The notes below the pieces were generated by a model. It did not search any database. It was not told the origin of the DNA and worked only from the letters and a program-made list of their open reading frames with translations. From Planctomycetota bacterium (GTDB taxonomy: Bacteria; Planctomycetota; UBA1135; UBA2386), in the NCBI GenBank assembly GCA_020425915.1, contig JAGQQZ010000547.1, positions 1-7,609 on the forward strand: DNA of 7,609 nucleotides. Direction: 5' to 3'. Both the position numbers and the translations under genes were made by a program. Shown here one piece after another: positions 1 to 6,465 of this stretch (positions are counted from its first letter, which is position 1; each line of letters starts with the position of its first letter).

Positions 1-546
1 CTGATTCGTGGCTACGCCGCGACGGTCCACACCTGGAACCTCCGAGTGTTCGATCCGACTTGGTTCGCCGAGGACGCGGCACCGTTGGAGTCGAACCTGC
101 GCCGACGCGCGGAAGCCCGACGTTCGGATTCGAAGCTGAGCATGGCCACGCTGGCCTATCTGGAGTTCCTCGAGCGCGGCGGGAAGATCGAGTTCTGCGA
201 TCTCGGCCCGTCCCTGCTCGGCCGATTGTTGGAGCGGCGGACGCCGATCCTCACCGGATTGTCCGCGACCTTCCTCTATCACGAAGCGCGCCAACGGCCC
301 GACGACGTCTCCGACGACATCGACGGTGACCCGGTCGGTCACTTCGTCGTCCTCATCGGCTTCGATCCGAGCACCCGCGAAGTCGTGATTGCCGATCCGA
401 TGCACCCGAACGCATTCTCCGAGAACCACATCTACTCCGTACCGGTTGAACGATTGATCGGCGCGACCTTCCTCGGCGCGCTGACCTACGACGCGAACCT
501 GATCGTCATCGAGCCTTCGGATCACGACCCCGAGGCCGCCCGATGA
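1..546 (+). CDS. C39-like papain-fold cysteine peptidase, C-terminal part (5' end outside window)
   Basis: The reading frame is open from base 1 to the TGA at 544-546, giving 181 residues without a convincing internal start. The GTG at 46 is possible, but sequence upstream of it (RGYAATVHTW) reads as continuing protein. The end looks like the Peptidase_C39_2 class: a PILTGLSATFLY strand (residues 82-93), then GHFVVLIGFD (113-122) carrying the likely catalytic His114, then VVIADP (128-133) with the likely catalytic Asp132. The nucleophilic Cys normally lies near the N-terminus and would be upstream of the window, so activity cannot be judged. No signal peptide can be assessed. The stop overlaps the start of the RimK-like ligase by 4 bases, so it belongs to that operon. 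Members of this family beside RimK-type ligases may hydrolyse or process the ligation product; that role is inference. An inactive homologue is possible. Confidence 0.72.
   Translation: MIRGYAATVHTWNLRVFDPTWFAEDAAPLESNLRRRAEARRSDSKLSMATLAYLEFLERGGKIEFCDLGPSLLGRLLERRTPILTGLSATFLYHEARQRPDDVSDDIDGDPVGHFVVLIGFDPSTREVVIADPMHPNAFSENHIYSVPVERLIGATFLGALTYDANLIVIEPSDHDPEAAR
532..535 (+). promoter_or_regulatory. Ribosome binding site for the RimK-like gene
   Basis: GAGG lies 7 bases before the ATG at 543, inside the 3' end of the peptidase gene. It supports 543 as the true start, and with the ATGA overlap it suggests translation coupled to the preceding gene. Confidence 0.5.
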
Positions 547-2006
547 GGACGATCGTCGTCACACACGCCGGTGAGGACTGGCCACTGGACGGCTCGGGGA
601 TCGAGTCGGTCGAGGCCCACGCGTACCTGGCCGAGCCGAAGTGGCTCGAGGAGAAGGGCCTGCGCGTGTTGAACCTCTGCCGGTCGTACCGCTACCAGAG
701 CGAGGGCTACTACGTGTCGCTGCTCGCGGCGGCGCGGCGGCACCGGCCGTTCCCCGACCTCCGCACGGTGCTCGACATGAAGTCGCGCTACTTCGTGCGC
801 TCTGTCGACGAAGAGCTCGACGACCTGATCCAGTCGAGCTTGCACGACATCCACGCCGAACAGTTCGTGCTCAGCATCTACTTCGGCAAGAACCTCGCGC
901 AGCGGCACTCGAAGCTCGCTTGGCAGTTGTTCACGCACTGTCCTGCGCCGCTGCTGCGGGCGCAGTTCCGCCGCGGCAAGCGCTGGAAGATGACGAGCAT
1001 CGGGCCGATCGCGCTGCGCGACGTGCCGGAATCCCACCGTGAGTTCCTCGGCGAGGCCGCCGAGAGCTACTTCGGTCGGCGGCGCGAACCCGTGCGCTCG
1101 CGTCGGCCCGCACGCTACGACCTCGCGATCCTGTACGATCCGAACGAGGAGTTGGCGCCGTCGGACGCGAAGGCGATCGAACGCATGCGTCGCGCGGCGA
1201 CGGCGGAGGGGTTCGACGTCGAGTTGATCCAGCGCGAGGACTTCGGGCGGCTGTCCGAGTTCGACGCGCTCTTCATCCGCGAGACGACGAACGTCGACCA
1301 CCACACGTTCCACTTCGCCCAGCGCGCGGAGTCGGAGGGCATCGTCGTCATCGACGATCCCGAGTCGATCCTGCGCTGCACGAACAAGGTCTACCAGGCC
1401 GAGGCGATGCAGCTGCGCGGGATCGCGACGCCGAAGACGCTCGTCCTCGACAGCAGCGACCCTGCCACGATCGAGGACGAGATCGGGTTCCCATGCGTTC
1501 TCAAGTCACCGGACAGCTCCTTCTCGCAGGGCGTCGTGAAGTGTGACGACGCCAACGAGTTCGAGCGGAACGCGAAGCAAATGCTCGAGCACTCCGAGCT
1601 GTTCCTCGCGCAGGAGTTCCTGCCGACCGACTTCGACTGGCGGATCGGCGTGTTCGGTGGCGAACCGCTCTATGCGTGTCGCTACCTGATGGCGGGCGGA
1701 CACTGGCAGATCATCAAGCAGACGCGCTCGGGCAAGTTCCGCTACGGGAAGGTCGAACCGGTCGCGCTCGAGGAGGTGCCGCCGCGCGTGAGGAAACTCG
1801 CGGTCAAGGCTGCGGCGATCATCGGCGACGGCCTCTACGGCGTGGACATCAAGGTGTCGGGGAAACGCGTCGTCGTCACCGAGGTCAACGACAACCCCAG
1901 CCTCGACGCCGGTTGCGAGGACGCCATCCTGCACGACGAACTCTACCGAAGGATCGCGCGAGGCCTGCTCGAGCGAATCGAGACCCTGAGAGGACTGAAC
2001 ACGTGA
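543..2006 (+). CDS. RimK-family ATP-grasp ligase with N-terminal RLAN domain
   Basis: A 487-residue cytosolic enzyme expected to activate a carboxylate as an acyl-phosphate with ATP and couple it to an amine (glutamate, another amino acid or a peptide). Residues about 20-165 match the RimK-like ATP-grasp N-terminal (RLAN) domain, with the characteristic NLCRSYRYQSEGYY at 44-57 and IYFGK at 112-116. A pre-ATP-grasp domain follows (about 190-275). The ATP-grasp core has Lys282 (CTNKVYQAE), Lys321 in CVLKSPDSSFSQGVVK, DWR at 365-367, Asp435 in YGVDIK, and Glu447/Asn449/Asn451 in TEVNDNPS as the Mg/ATP ligands; all look intact. True E. coli RimK is much shorter (about 300 residues) and lacks RLAN, so glutamylation of ribosomal protein S6 should not be assumed. 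It overlaps its neighbours on both sides by 4 bases. Family assignment is strong; the substrate is unknown. Confidence 0.93.
   Translation: MRTIVVTHAGEDWPLDGSGIESVEAHAYLAEPKWLEEKGLRVLNLCRSYRYQSEGYYVSLLAAARRHRPFPDLRTVLDMKSRYFVRSVDEELDDLIQSSLHDIHAEQFVLSIYFGKNLAQRHSKLAWQLFTHCPAPLLRAQFRRGKRWKMTSIGPIALRDVPESHREFLGEAAESYFGRRREPVRSRRPARYDLAILYDPNEELAPSDAKAIERMRRAATAEGFDVELIQREDFGRLSEFDALFIRETTNVDHHTFHFAQRAESEGIVVIDDPESILRCTNKVYQAEAMQLRGIATPKTLVLDSSDPATIEDEIGFPCVLKSPDSSFSQGVVKCDDANEFERNAKQMLEHSELFLAQEFLPTDFDWRIGVFGGEPLYACRYLMAGGHWQIIKQTRSGKFRYGKVEPVALEEVPPRVRKLAVKAAAIIGDGLYGVDIKVSGKRVVVTEVNDNPSLDAGCEDAILHDELYRRIARGLLERIETLRGLNT
1988..1994 (+). promoter_or_regulatory. Ribosome binding site selecting the GTG start at 2003
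   Basis: GAGAGGA ends 8 bases before GTG 2003, within the last codons of the RimK-like gene. It is the best Shine-Dalgarno match in the operon. It decides for GTG 2003 over far-upstream in-frame starts (from about 1676), which would add unrelated Arg-rich residues read out of frame from the ligase gene. Confidence 0.6.
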
Positions 2007-3238
2007 CCGGTGAATGGCTCGGGTTGTTCGAGGGCTGGGGCATCGAGATCGAACGCATGATCGTCGACCGCACGTCGCTCGACGTGCGACCGATCGCGGA
2101 CGAATTGCTGCGTGACGTCGCGCAGTCCGACGAGTGGGTCGAGGACTTCGAGGACGGACCGGTCGGGATCTCCAACGAACTCGTCGCGCACGTCATCGAG
2201 CAGAAGAACGTGGCGCCCGCCGCGACCATCGACGAGCTCGTCGAACCGTTCGAGGCGTCGACGAAGGCGATCGACGACGCGCTGCGCCGGCACGGAGCGC
2301 GCCTGATGCCGACCGCGATGCACCCGTGGATGTGCCCGTCGCGGGAAACCAAGATCTGGCCGCACGAGAGCCGACCGATCTACGAGGCCTATCATCGGTT
2401 GTTCGACTGTCATCGGCACGGGTGGGCCAACCTGCAGAGCGTGCACCTGAACCTCTCGTTCGACGACGACGACGCGTTCGGTCGACTCATGGCGGCGGTG
2501 CGACTCGTGCTGCCGATCGTGCCGGCGCTGGCCGCGAGTTCGCCCGTCGTCGACGGCCGCATCACGGGCATGCTCGACAGTCGCATCGACGTCTACCGGT
2601 CGAACTCGAGCCGCGTGCCGGCGGTCTCCGGAGAAGTGATCCCCGAACCGATCTTCCGCGAAGACGAGTACCGCCGCCGCATCTCGGCGCGCGTGACCGA
2701 GGAACTCGCCGCGGCCGGCGCCGACCCGCTGTTGCTCGGCAGCGACTGGGGCAACGCGCGTGGCGCGATCGCGCGCTTCGATCGCCACGCGATCGAGATC
2801 CGGCTGATCGACGCGCAGGAGTGTCCGCGCGCCGACCTGGCGGTGTGCGCGGCGATCGGCGGCGCGGTCCGCGCGCTCGTCGAGGAACGTTGGTCGGATA
2901 CGAACGCCCAGCGGGCCTGGGCGTCGTCCGCGCTCGTCGATCTGCTCGCGCGCTGCTCCTGGAGTGGCCCGGCCGCGCGCATGCCGGCCGAGTTCGTCGC
3001 GATGTTCGGAGCGGACGGGGCCGTCACGACGGCCGGGGGCCTGTGGAAGTGGCTCGTCTCGAACACGTTCGCGGGCCCTGCCGCGCTCGAGGCGCCGGTC
3101 GAGCGGATCCTGCGAGATGGCACGCTGGCCGAGCGGATCGTCCGTGAACTCGCCGGAGACTCGGGCGAGGAGGCGATGTTCGGGACCTACGAGCGCCTGT
3201 GTGACGCCTTGGTCGAAGGCGTCTCTTTCGGACGATGA
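2003..3238 (+). CDS. GCS2-type carboxylate-amine ligase (glutamate-cysteine ligase superfamily)
   Basis: From GTG 2003 the product has 411 residues, usual for single-domain GCS2/COG2170-type enzymes. These use ATP to form an amide or gamma-peptide bond through a glutamine-synthetase-like fold. Visible signatures are the acidic first strand GIEIERMIVD (13-22), GISNELVAHVIE (55-66), LMPTAMHPWM (101-110), VHLNLSFDDDDAF (147-159), the central LPIVPALAASSPVVDG (170-185) followed by DSRIDVYRSN (192-201), and the late AIEIRLIDAQECPRADLAV (263-281), corresponding to the EvR(v/l)xD strand of the family. No signal peptide or membrane segment is seen. The start GTG shares bases with the RimK-like stop (GTGA), and the stop shares ATGA with the next gene. 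Its likely partner is the upstream ATP-grasp ligase, the two adding different groups to one product. Whether it makes gamma-glutamylcysteine or another amide is not decidable here; the operon argues against a plain glutathione role. Confidence 0.88.
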   Translation: MTGEWLGLFEGWGIEIERMIVDRTSLDVRPIADELLRDVAQSDEWVEDFEDGPVGISNELVAHVIEQKNVAPAATIDELVEPFEASTKAIDDALRRHGARLMPTAMHPWMCPSRETKIWPHESRPIYEAYHRLFDCHRHGWANLQSVHLNLSFDDDDAFGRLMAAVRLVLPIVPALAASSPVVDGRITGMLDSRIDVYRSNSSRVPAVSGEVIPEPIFREDEYRRRISARVTEELAAAGADPLLLGSDWGNARGAIARFDRHAIEIRLIDAQECPRADLAVCAAIGGAVRALVEERWSDTNAQRAWASSALVDLLARCSWSGPAARMPAEFVAMFGADGAVTTAGGLWKWLVSNTFAGPAALEAPVERILRDGTLAERIVRELAGDSGEEAMFGTYERLCDALVEGVSFGR

Positions 3239-4053
3239 ACGACCCCGAGCGAGCTGACGCCATCGGCGAATCTCCTAGACCGATCACGGCGGTCGCGCTC
3301 GACCGTCGCATCGATTGGTCTCGGCTGACGACGCCGAGCGACTGGCGCGAGCTGCGTCGGTATCCGTACGGCCGGAGCTACGCGCTCCGCGACGAAGCGA
3401 CGTTGTTCGTGTTCGGATTCGGTGCCGTTGTCTGCGACGGCCGCGCGACGATCCAGGAGTTCGGGCGCGAAGTCGAGGCGTGCACGGGTGCCGTCATGCT
3501 CGAGCCGACGAAGGAGACCTACTTCATCTCCGTCGACTCATCCGCGACCGAGTCCGGCATGCGCGTCGGCTGGGATCGCGTCGTCATCGCCGAACGCCGG
3601 CCGGAACTCGTCGCAGCCGTTGCGCTGTCACTCGCACAGAGCGTCGCACTCGAACGCTACGAAGTGGCGGTCGACTCTGTGCTCGATCGGACCCTCGAGT
3701 TGTCGGCCCGACTGGCGAAGAGTGGTCGGCTGCGATTCTCGACCCGCGGCCTGATCGAGCGCGTCGGTCGGCTGAACGCCGATCGCCTCGAACTCGCACG
3801 GTGGTTCTACCTGATCGATCGCCCCGAGGAGACCTGGGAGAACCCGCGCGTCGCGCAGCTGCACGACGCGCTGTTCGCGAACCTCGAACTGCGTCAGCGC
3901 CACGACGCGATGCAGCACAAGCTCAGCACCGCCGAGCGCGCGACGCAGTCGGCGCTCGAACTCTGGCACGGGCGTCGCTCGAATGCGCTCGAGTGGGCGA
4001 TCGTTTGGTTGATCGTCGTGGAGATCGTGCTCGGGGTCTGGGATCGGATCTGA
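3235..4053 (+). CDS. RMD1/YagE-family (DUF155) protein with C-terminal membrane anchor
   Basis: The 272-residue product matches the RMD1/YagE family (DUF155). Signs are ATLFVFGFGAVV (55-66), the YFISVD strand (96-101), a helix-rich middle with LALERYE-like SVALERYEVAVD (136-147), ARLAKSGRLRFSTRGLIERVG (159-179), ENPRVAQLHDALFANLELRQR (202-222), and the terminal ALEWAIVWLIVVEIVLGVWD (251-270), which gives one hydrophobic helix at about 252-268 and a two-residue tail. The family's job in bacteria is not established; eukaryotic relatives (RMD1/RMD8 of yeast, RMND1 of mitochondria) are linked to meiotic nuclear division by name and to mitochondrial translation. The bulk should be cytosolic and tethered to the inner membrane by its tail. 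Its ATG overlaps the ligase stop (ATGA), with only a distant GAAGG (3215-3219), which suggests reinitiation by ribosomes finishing the ligase gene. It may place or scaffold the ligation machinery at the membrane; this is inference. Confidence 0.87.
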   Translation: MNDPERADAIGESPRPITAVALDRRIDWSRLTTPSDWRELRRYPYGRSYALRDEATLFVFGFGAVVCDGRATIQEFGREVEACTGAVMLEPTKETYFISVDSSATESGMRVGWDRVVIAERRPELVAAVALSLAQSVALERYEVAVDSVLDRTLELSARLAKSGRLRFSTRGLIERVGRLNADRLELARWFYLIDRPEETWENPRVAQLHDALFANLELRQRHDAMQHKLSTAERATQSALELWHGRRSNALEWAIVWLIVVEIVLGVWDRI

Positions 4054-4093
4054 GCGCCGTCTCGAGGCCAGCCCCGAACCCGAACCCGCAACC
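4054..4093. other. Convergent intergenic gap without evident terminator
   Basis: Forty bases separate the stop of the DUF155 gene from the stop of the opposing secreted-protein gene. The stretch is C-rich on the plus strand, with a CCCGAA/CCCGAA tandem around 4074-4086. I found no G+C-rich hairpin followed by a T-run on either strand, so termination here is probably Rho-dependent or lies inside the neighbouring genes. Confidence 0.4.
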
Positions 4094-4954
4094 TCAGTAC
4101 GGCGTCAACTCGGTGATCGTGAACTCCTCGAACACCATCCCGACGCCGATCGGCTGCGAACACGACGTGTGCACGGTCACCGCATTCGTCTCACCGCCTC
4201 CCGACACCGTGAAGTCGCACTCGTTCGGCAGCCGACCCGCGTGCGCCTGGTGGTGCAGCGACGGCGACGCCTCGATGAACGTCGTCACGTAGAGGCAGTC
4301 GTCGATCTTGATGATGTTCTCGATCCACACGCCGTTGCCGCCCGACATCGGTAGCGCCGGCGGCGAGTTCGGATCGTAGTCGACACTCGTCGACGGATCG
4401 CCGGAGCCACCGGCGTGGCCGCTGACCGAGCTCGTGATCGTCACCGGGAAGTCGGTGATGCCGCTGAGCTTCGTCACATGGCCGAGCGACGCGACACCGC
4501 CGCCATCGCACGGCTCCTCACCGATGCAGATCAGGTTCGAGATCGCGAGCGAGTTCGGCGCGTTGACGTCGAGTCCGAGCGCTTGGCAGCAGAGCAGGTC
4601 GTCGATCTGGAACGAAGGCACGTTCACCGTGAACTCGGAAACGCCACCGGCCGGGATCGTCAACAGGAACTCGACGAGGTGGTTGCTGAACGGCAGGCAC
4701 GACGTGCCCAGCCCGAGCAGGTTCGTCGAGCCCGTGCCGAGGTCACACGCCAGGCAGATGTGGGACATCGGCTCGCCCGTGATCCGCAGGATCACCTGAG
4801 CGCCGGGACCGGTGCCGTCGTTGTTGACCGAGATGATCTCGAACAGCAGGTTGCCCTGGCCGCCGCACTGAGCGGAGGTCGAGGTCGTCGGGAGGCAGAA
4901 CGCGGCACCGAGGACCAGCGCCGAGAGGATGCGGGGGGCACGGATGTGAGTCAT
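4094..4954 (-). CDS. Secreted Cys-rich protein with HTSCSQPI motif, unknown function
   Basis: The 286-residue product starts at ATG 4954 with a clear Sec signal peptide: basic residues Arg5 and Arg8, a hydrophobic core ILSALVLGAAF (9-19), and a likely cleavage after TSA28. The mature part has eleven cysteines (30, 67, 70, 86, 122, 123, 143, 149, 220, 246, 265), suggesting disulfides in an extracytoplasmic setting. Two parts are visible. Residues 34-145 are a beta-rich module ending in a strand around ISNLIC. Residues 155-286 form a second beta module with a Gly/Ser/Pro-rich loop (180-208), VWIENIIKIDDCLYVTT (209-225) and VHTSCSQPIGVGMVF (261-275). I recall the HTSCSQPI-type motif as recurrent at the end of beta modules in secreted bacterial proteins (possibly DUF7467-like), but cannot verify it. 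No catalytic residues are evident; an adhesive or structural surface role is a guess. No Shine-Dalgarno sequence precedes the start. Confidence 0.82.
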   Translation of the reverse strand: MTHIRAPRILSALVLGAAFCLPTTSTSAQCGGQGNLLFEIISVNNDGTGPGAQVILRITGEPMSHICLACDLGTGSTNLLGLGTSCLPFSNHLVEFLLTIPAGGVSEFTVNVPSFQIDDLLCCQALGLDVNAPNSLAISNLICIGEEPCDGGGVASLGHVTKLSGITDFPVTITSSVSGHAGGSGDPSTSVDYDPNSPPALPMSGGNGVWIENIIKIDDCLYVTTFIEASPSLHHQAHAGRLPNECDFTVSGGGETNAVTVHTSCSQPIGVGMVFEEFTITELTPY

Positions 4955-5004
4955 GGTTGCGTCGAGTCCGCGGATGCGAAGGAGAGCGTCGGGGCGACAC
5001 CGCG

Positions 5005-5010
5005 ATCATA
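5005..5010 (-). promoter_or_regulatory. Possible -10 box for the secreted-protein gene
   Basis: On the minus strand this reads TATGAT, five of six matches to TATAAT, about 50 bases before the ATG at 4954. The position where a -35 box would lie is G+C-rich and falls in the adjacent hairpin, with no good TTGACA match. It is an AT-rich spot in G+C-rich DNA, so it is only suggestive. Confidence 0.25.
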
Positions 5011-5040
5011 CGAAGATCCCGCGCGATGCGCGGAGCTTCG
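5011..5040. repeat. Two-part inverted repeat (hairpin) between the two minus-strand genes
   Basis: CGAAG (5011-5015) pairs with CTTCG (5036-5040), and CCGCGC (5019-5024) pairs with GCGCGG (5028-5033) around a GAT loop. The two stems are separated by a small ATC/AG internal loop. The structure begins 3 bases beyond the stop codon of the membrane-anchored beta protein gene, as a terminator or mRNA 3' end would. It is not followed by a T-run on either strand, so it is not a standard intrinsic terminator. It also abuts the possible -10 box of the downstream gene, so it could be an operator or an mRNA processing or stability element. Confidence 0.5.
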
Positions 5041-5043
5041 ATC

Positions 5044-6432
5044 TCACCGGGGCGACGGCGGCACGAGCTCCAGCTCGAATTCGTTCTCGCCGGGCAGCAG
5101 GTCGAGCCACGGCTTCTGGAGCGCGAACCGCTCGTCGCGCACGACGACCTGGATACGCCCCACCGGAGCTTGGAAGTGGAAGGCCGCTTCGTCTTCGTCC
5201 CGTTCGACGACCTCGAGTCCGTAGCCACGCACTTCGGCCGGGACCTCGGTGTGCCACGAGATGCGTTCGAGTTCGACCGCATCTCCAGTCGAACTGTCGC
5301 GCAACCGCACCGTGACCTCTGCGGGATCGGGCACGACGATCTGCAGTTCGTCCGCTCCCTCCGGCGGCACGACGAGCAGCTCGCGGTGTTCCGTGCCCTG
5401 GATCGTCAACAGGTAGCGACCCGGATAGATCGCGTTGGCGACCGACCAGCGATAGACCTCCGGGTCGTCGGTGCGTTCCAGGTCGCGGAAGTAGACCGTG
5501 TGCCACGTGTCGTCCAGGCGCGCGAGGTCGCGCTCCGGCTGCAGCGAGAGGTAGACCCTCTCGGTGTTTCGCCAGCGGCGCGAGATCCGCAACGTGCCGC
5601 CGACGCGAACGCGCGCAGGCGGCGGCACCGTGTCGCGGACCGCGATCTCCACGACGGTTCGCTCACCGGCCCGCACTTCGACGTCCGCGGATCCGAGTTC
5701 GAGCGGACGATCGAACCATGCACCCTGCTGGACTCGCGCCGAATAGCGCCCGGGTTCGAGGCCGACGAACAGCTGAGCACGATCGAGCTCCGCGTCCAGC
5801 TCGGCGAGCGGCAGGTTGGAAGGCGACTTCGACAGCCGCAGCGCCGTGTTGGGCGGCAGTTTCGGGCCGAGGATCCAAACCTCCAGATCCCCCGCGCGTT
5901 CGAGCCGCACCGTCATCTCCTCCGTGGCCTCGTCGGACACGGACTCGCGTTGCCAACCGTAGCCTTCCGCTCGGAACCAGTACGTCCGCGTCGTGCCCGC
6001 GAGCCGGGGCCGATCACGCGGCAGTAGGAACGGCGAGAGCGCGAACGTCTCGCTCCGCCCGCCGCGCGGCATTCGTTGCTGTGCGAACTGCCAAGGCACA
6101 CCCCACTCGACGCGAATCCCGCTGAGTTCGCTGCCGGTCTGCGCGTCGACGACGTGGACGATCGGACCAGGTTCGACCTGCGAACTCGCATCTTCCGTCG
6201 CCCGCCCGGTCGCCGGCGATGCGACGTCGCTCGCGCGCTCGTCCGTCTCGATGTCGTCGACCAGCGTCCGCTGCGGCGGCACGACCGCGGGCTGGATCGG
6301 GGGCTCGTCAGGCGGCGATTCGACCTCCGGCGGCGCGACCCATGGGTCGCGTGTCGAGGCTTGCCGCCACACGACGACGGCCGCCACGGCGACGATGCCC
6401 GCGACCAGTAGAACCCGCGTGCGCGCTTCCAT
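5044..6432 (-). CDS. Membrane-anchored multi-domain beta-sandwich protein, unknown function
   Basis: From ATG 6432 the product has 462 residues. It opens with MEARTR and one transmembrane helix (about 7-22), giving an N-in, C-out anchor. A Pro/acidic low-complexity stalk follows (about 28-88). About four beta-sandwich modules come next: 90-178, starting IVHVVDAQTGSELSGIRVEW like a carboxypeptidase-regulatory-like fold; 180-267 with LEPGRYSARV; 272-368 with IYPGRYLLTIQG; and 370-456, starting VTVRLRDSSTGDAVEL and ending LLPGENEFELELV. The recurrent PGRY...V/I pattern and the final P-G-x-N-x-F/V strand are typical of such modules. An in-frame TTG at 6459 would add nine residues (MGRVRRPRI); I prefer the ATG because it leaves a standard short basic N-terminus and avoids translating a hairpin. 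No catalytic motif is seen; binding or cell-envelope architecture is likely. It may be co-transcribed with the secreted-protein gene 89 bases downstream. Confidence 0.78.
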   Translation of the reverse strand: MEARTRVLLVAGIVAVAAVVVWRQASTRDPWVAPPEVESPPDEPPIQPAVVPPQRTLVDDIETDERASDVASPATGRATEDASSQVEPGPIVHVVDAQTGSELSGIRVEWGVPWQFAQQRMPRGGRSETFALSPFLLPRDRPRLAGTTRTYWFRAEGYGWQRESVSDEATEEMTVRLERAGDLEVWILGPKLPPNTALRLSKSPSNLPLAELDAELDRAQLFVGLEPGRYSARVQQGAWFDRPLELGSADVEVRAGERTVVEIAVRDTVPPPARVRVGGTLRISRRWRNTERVYLSLQPERDLARLDDTWHTVYFRDLERTDDPEVYRWSVANAIYPGRYLLTIQGTEHRELLVVPPEGADELQIVVPDPAEVTVRLRDSSTGDAVELERISWHTEVPAEVRGYGLEVVERDEDEAAFHFQAPVGRIQVVVRDERFALQKPWLDLLPGENEFELELVPPSPR

Positions 6433-6439
6433 GATTCGA

Positions 6440-6456
6440 GGCCGGCGAACCCGGCC
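6440..6456 (-). repeat. Perfect hairpin just upstream of the minus-strand start
   Basis: GGCCGG (6440-6445) and CCGGCC (6451-6456) are perfect inverted complements around a 5-base loop. In the minus-strand mRNA the stem could gain a G-U pair (6457/6439). It ends 7 bases before the ATG at 6432, where a ribosome would have to bind. Confidence 0.5.
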
Positions 6457-6465
6457 CAACCGTCG

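Noticed and set aside
522..1313. Long antisense open frame (263 codons) opposite the RimK-like gene
   Set aside because: Arg/Val/Leu-rich composition typical of a shadow frame in G+C-rich DNA; the plus strand encodes an intact ATP-grasp protein with all motifs.
1676..2002. Long upstream extension of the GCS2 ligase frame
   Set aside because: The extension is Arg/Gly-rich and unlike any domain; it overlaps the ATP-grasp active-site coding region, while GTG 2003 has a good ribosome binding site and a GTGA junction.
1943..2788. Antisense open frame (281 codons) opposite the GCS2 ligase
   Set aside because: Low-complexity Arg/Asp/Val composition, no domain signature, fully covered by a recognised ligase.
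543..3238. Glutathione biosynthesis pair, or NAGGN-type osmolyte dipeptide operon
   Set aside because: The ATP-grasp protein carries an RLAN domain and the RimK-type arrangement rather than that of a typical glutathione synthetase; no asparagine-synthetase-like or GNAT-fused ligase gene of the NAGGN type is present in the window.
4054..4093. Intrinsic bidirectional terminator between convergent genes
   Set aside because: No stable stem followed by a T-run is visible in the 40 bases on either strand.
3315..4292. Plus-strand open frame (325 codons) over the DUF155 gene
   Set aside because: Arg-rich shadow frame; the DUF155 frame has clear family motifs and a membrane anchor.
4895..4897. Lipobox cysteine (Cys20) in the signal peptide of the secreted protein
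   Set aside because: The residue before Cys is Phe and the context AAFC does not fit the L-(A/S/T)-(G/A/S)-C rule; cleavage after TSA28 is more plausible.
4415..5224. Plus-strand open frame opposite the secreted-protein gene
   Set aside because: Arg/Glu/Ala-rich shadow composition that runs through the hairpin gap; the minus strand has a signal peptide and ordered motifs.
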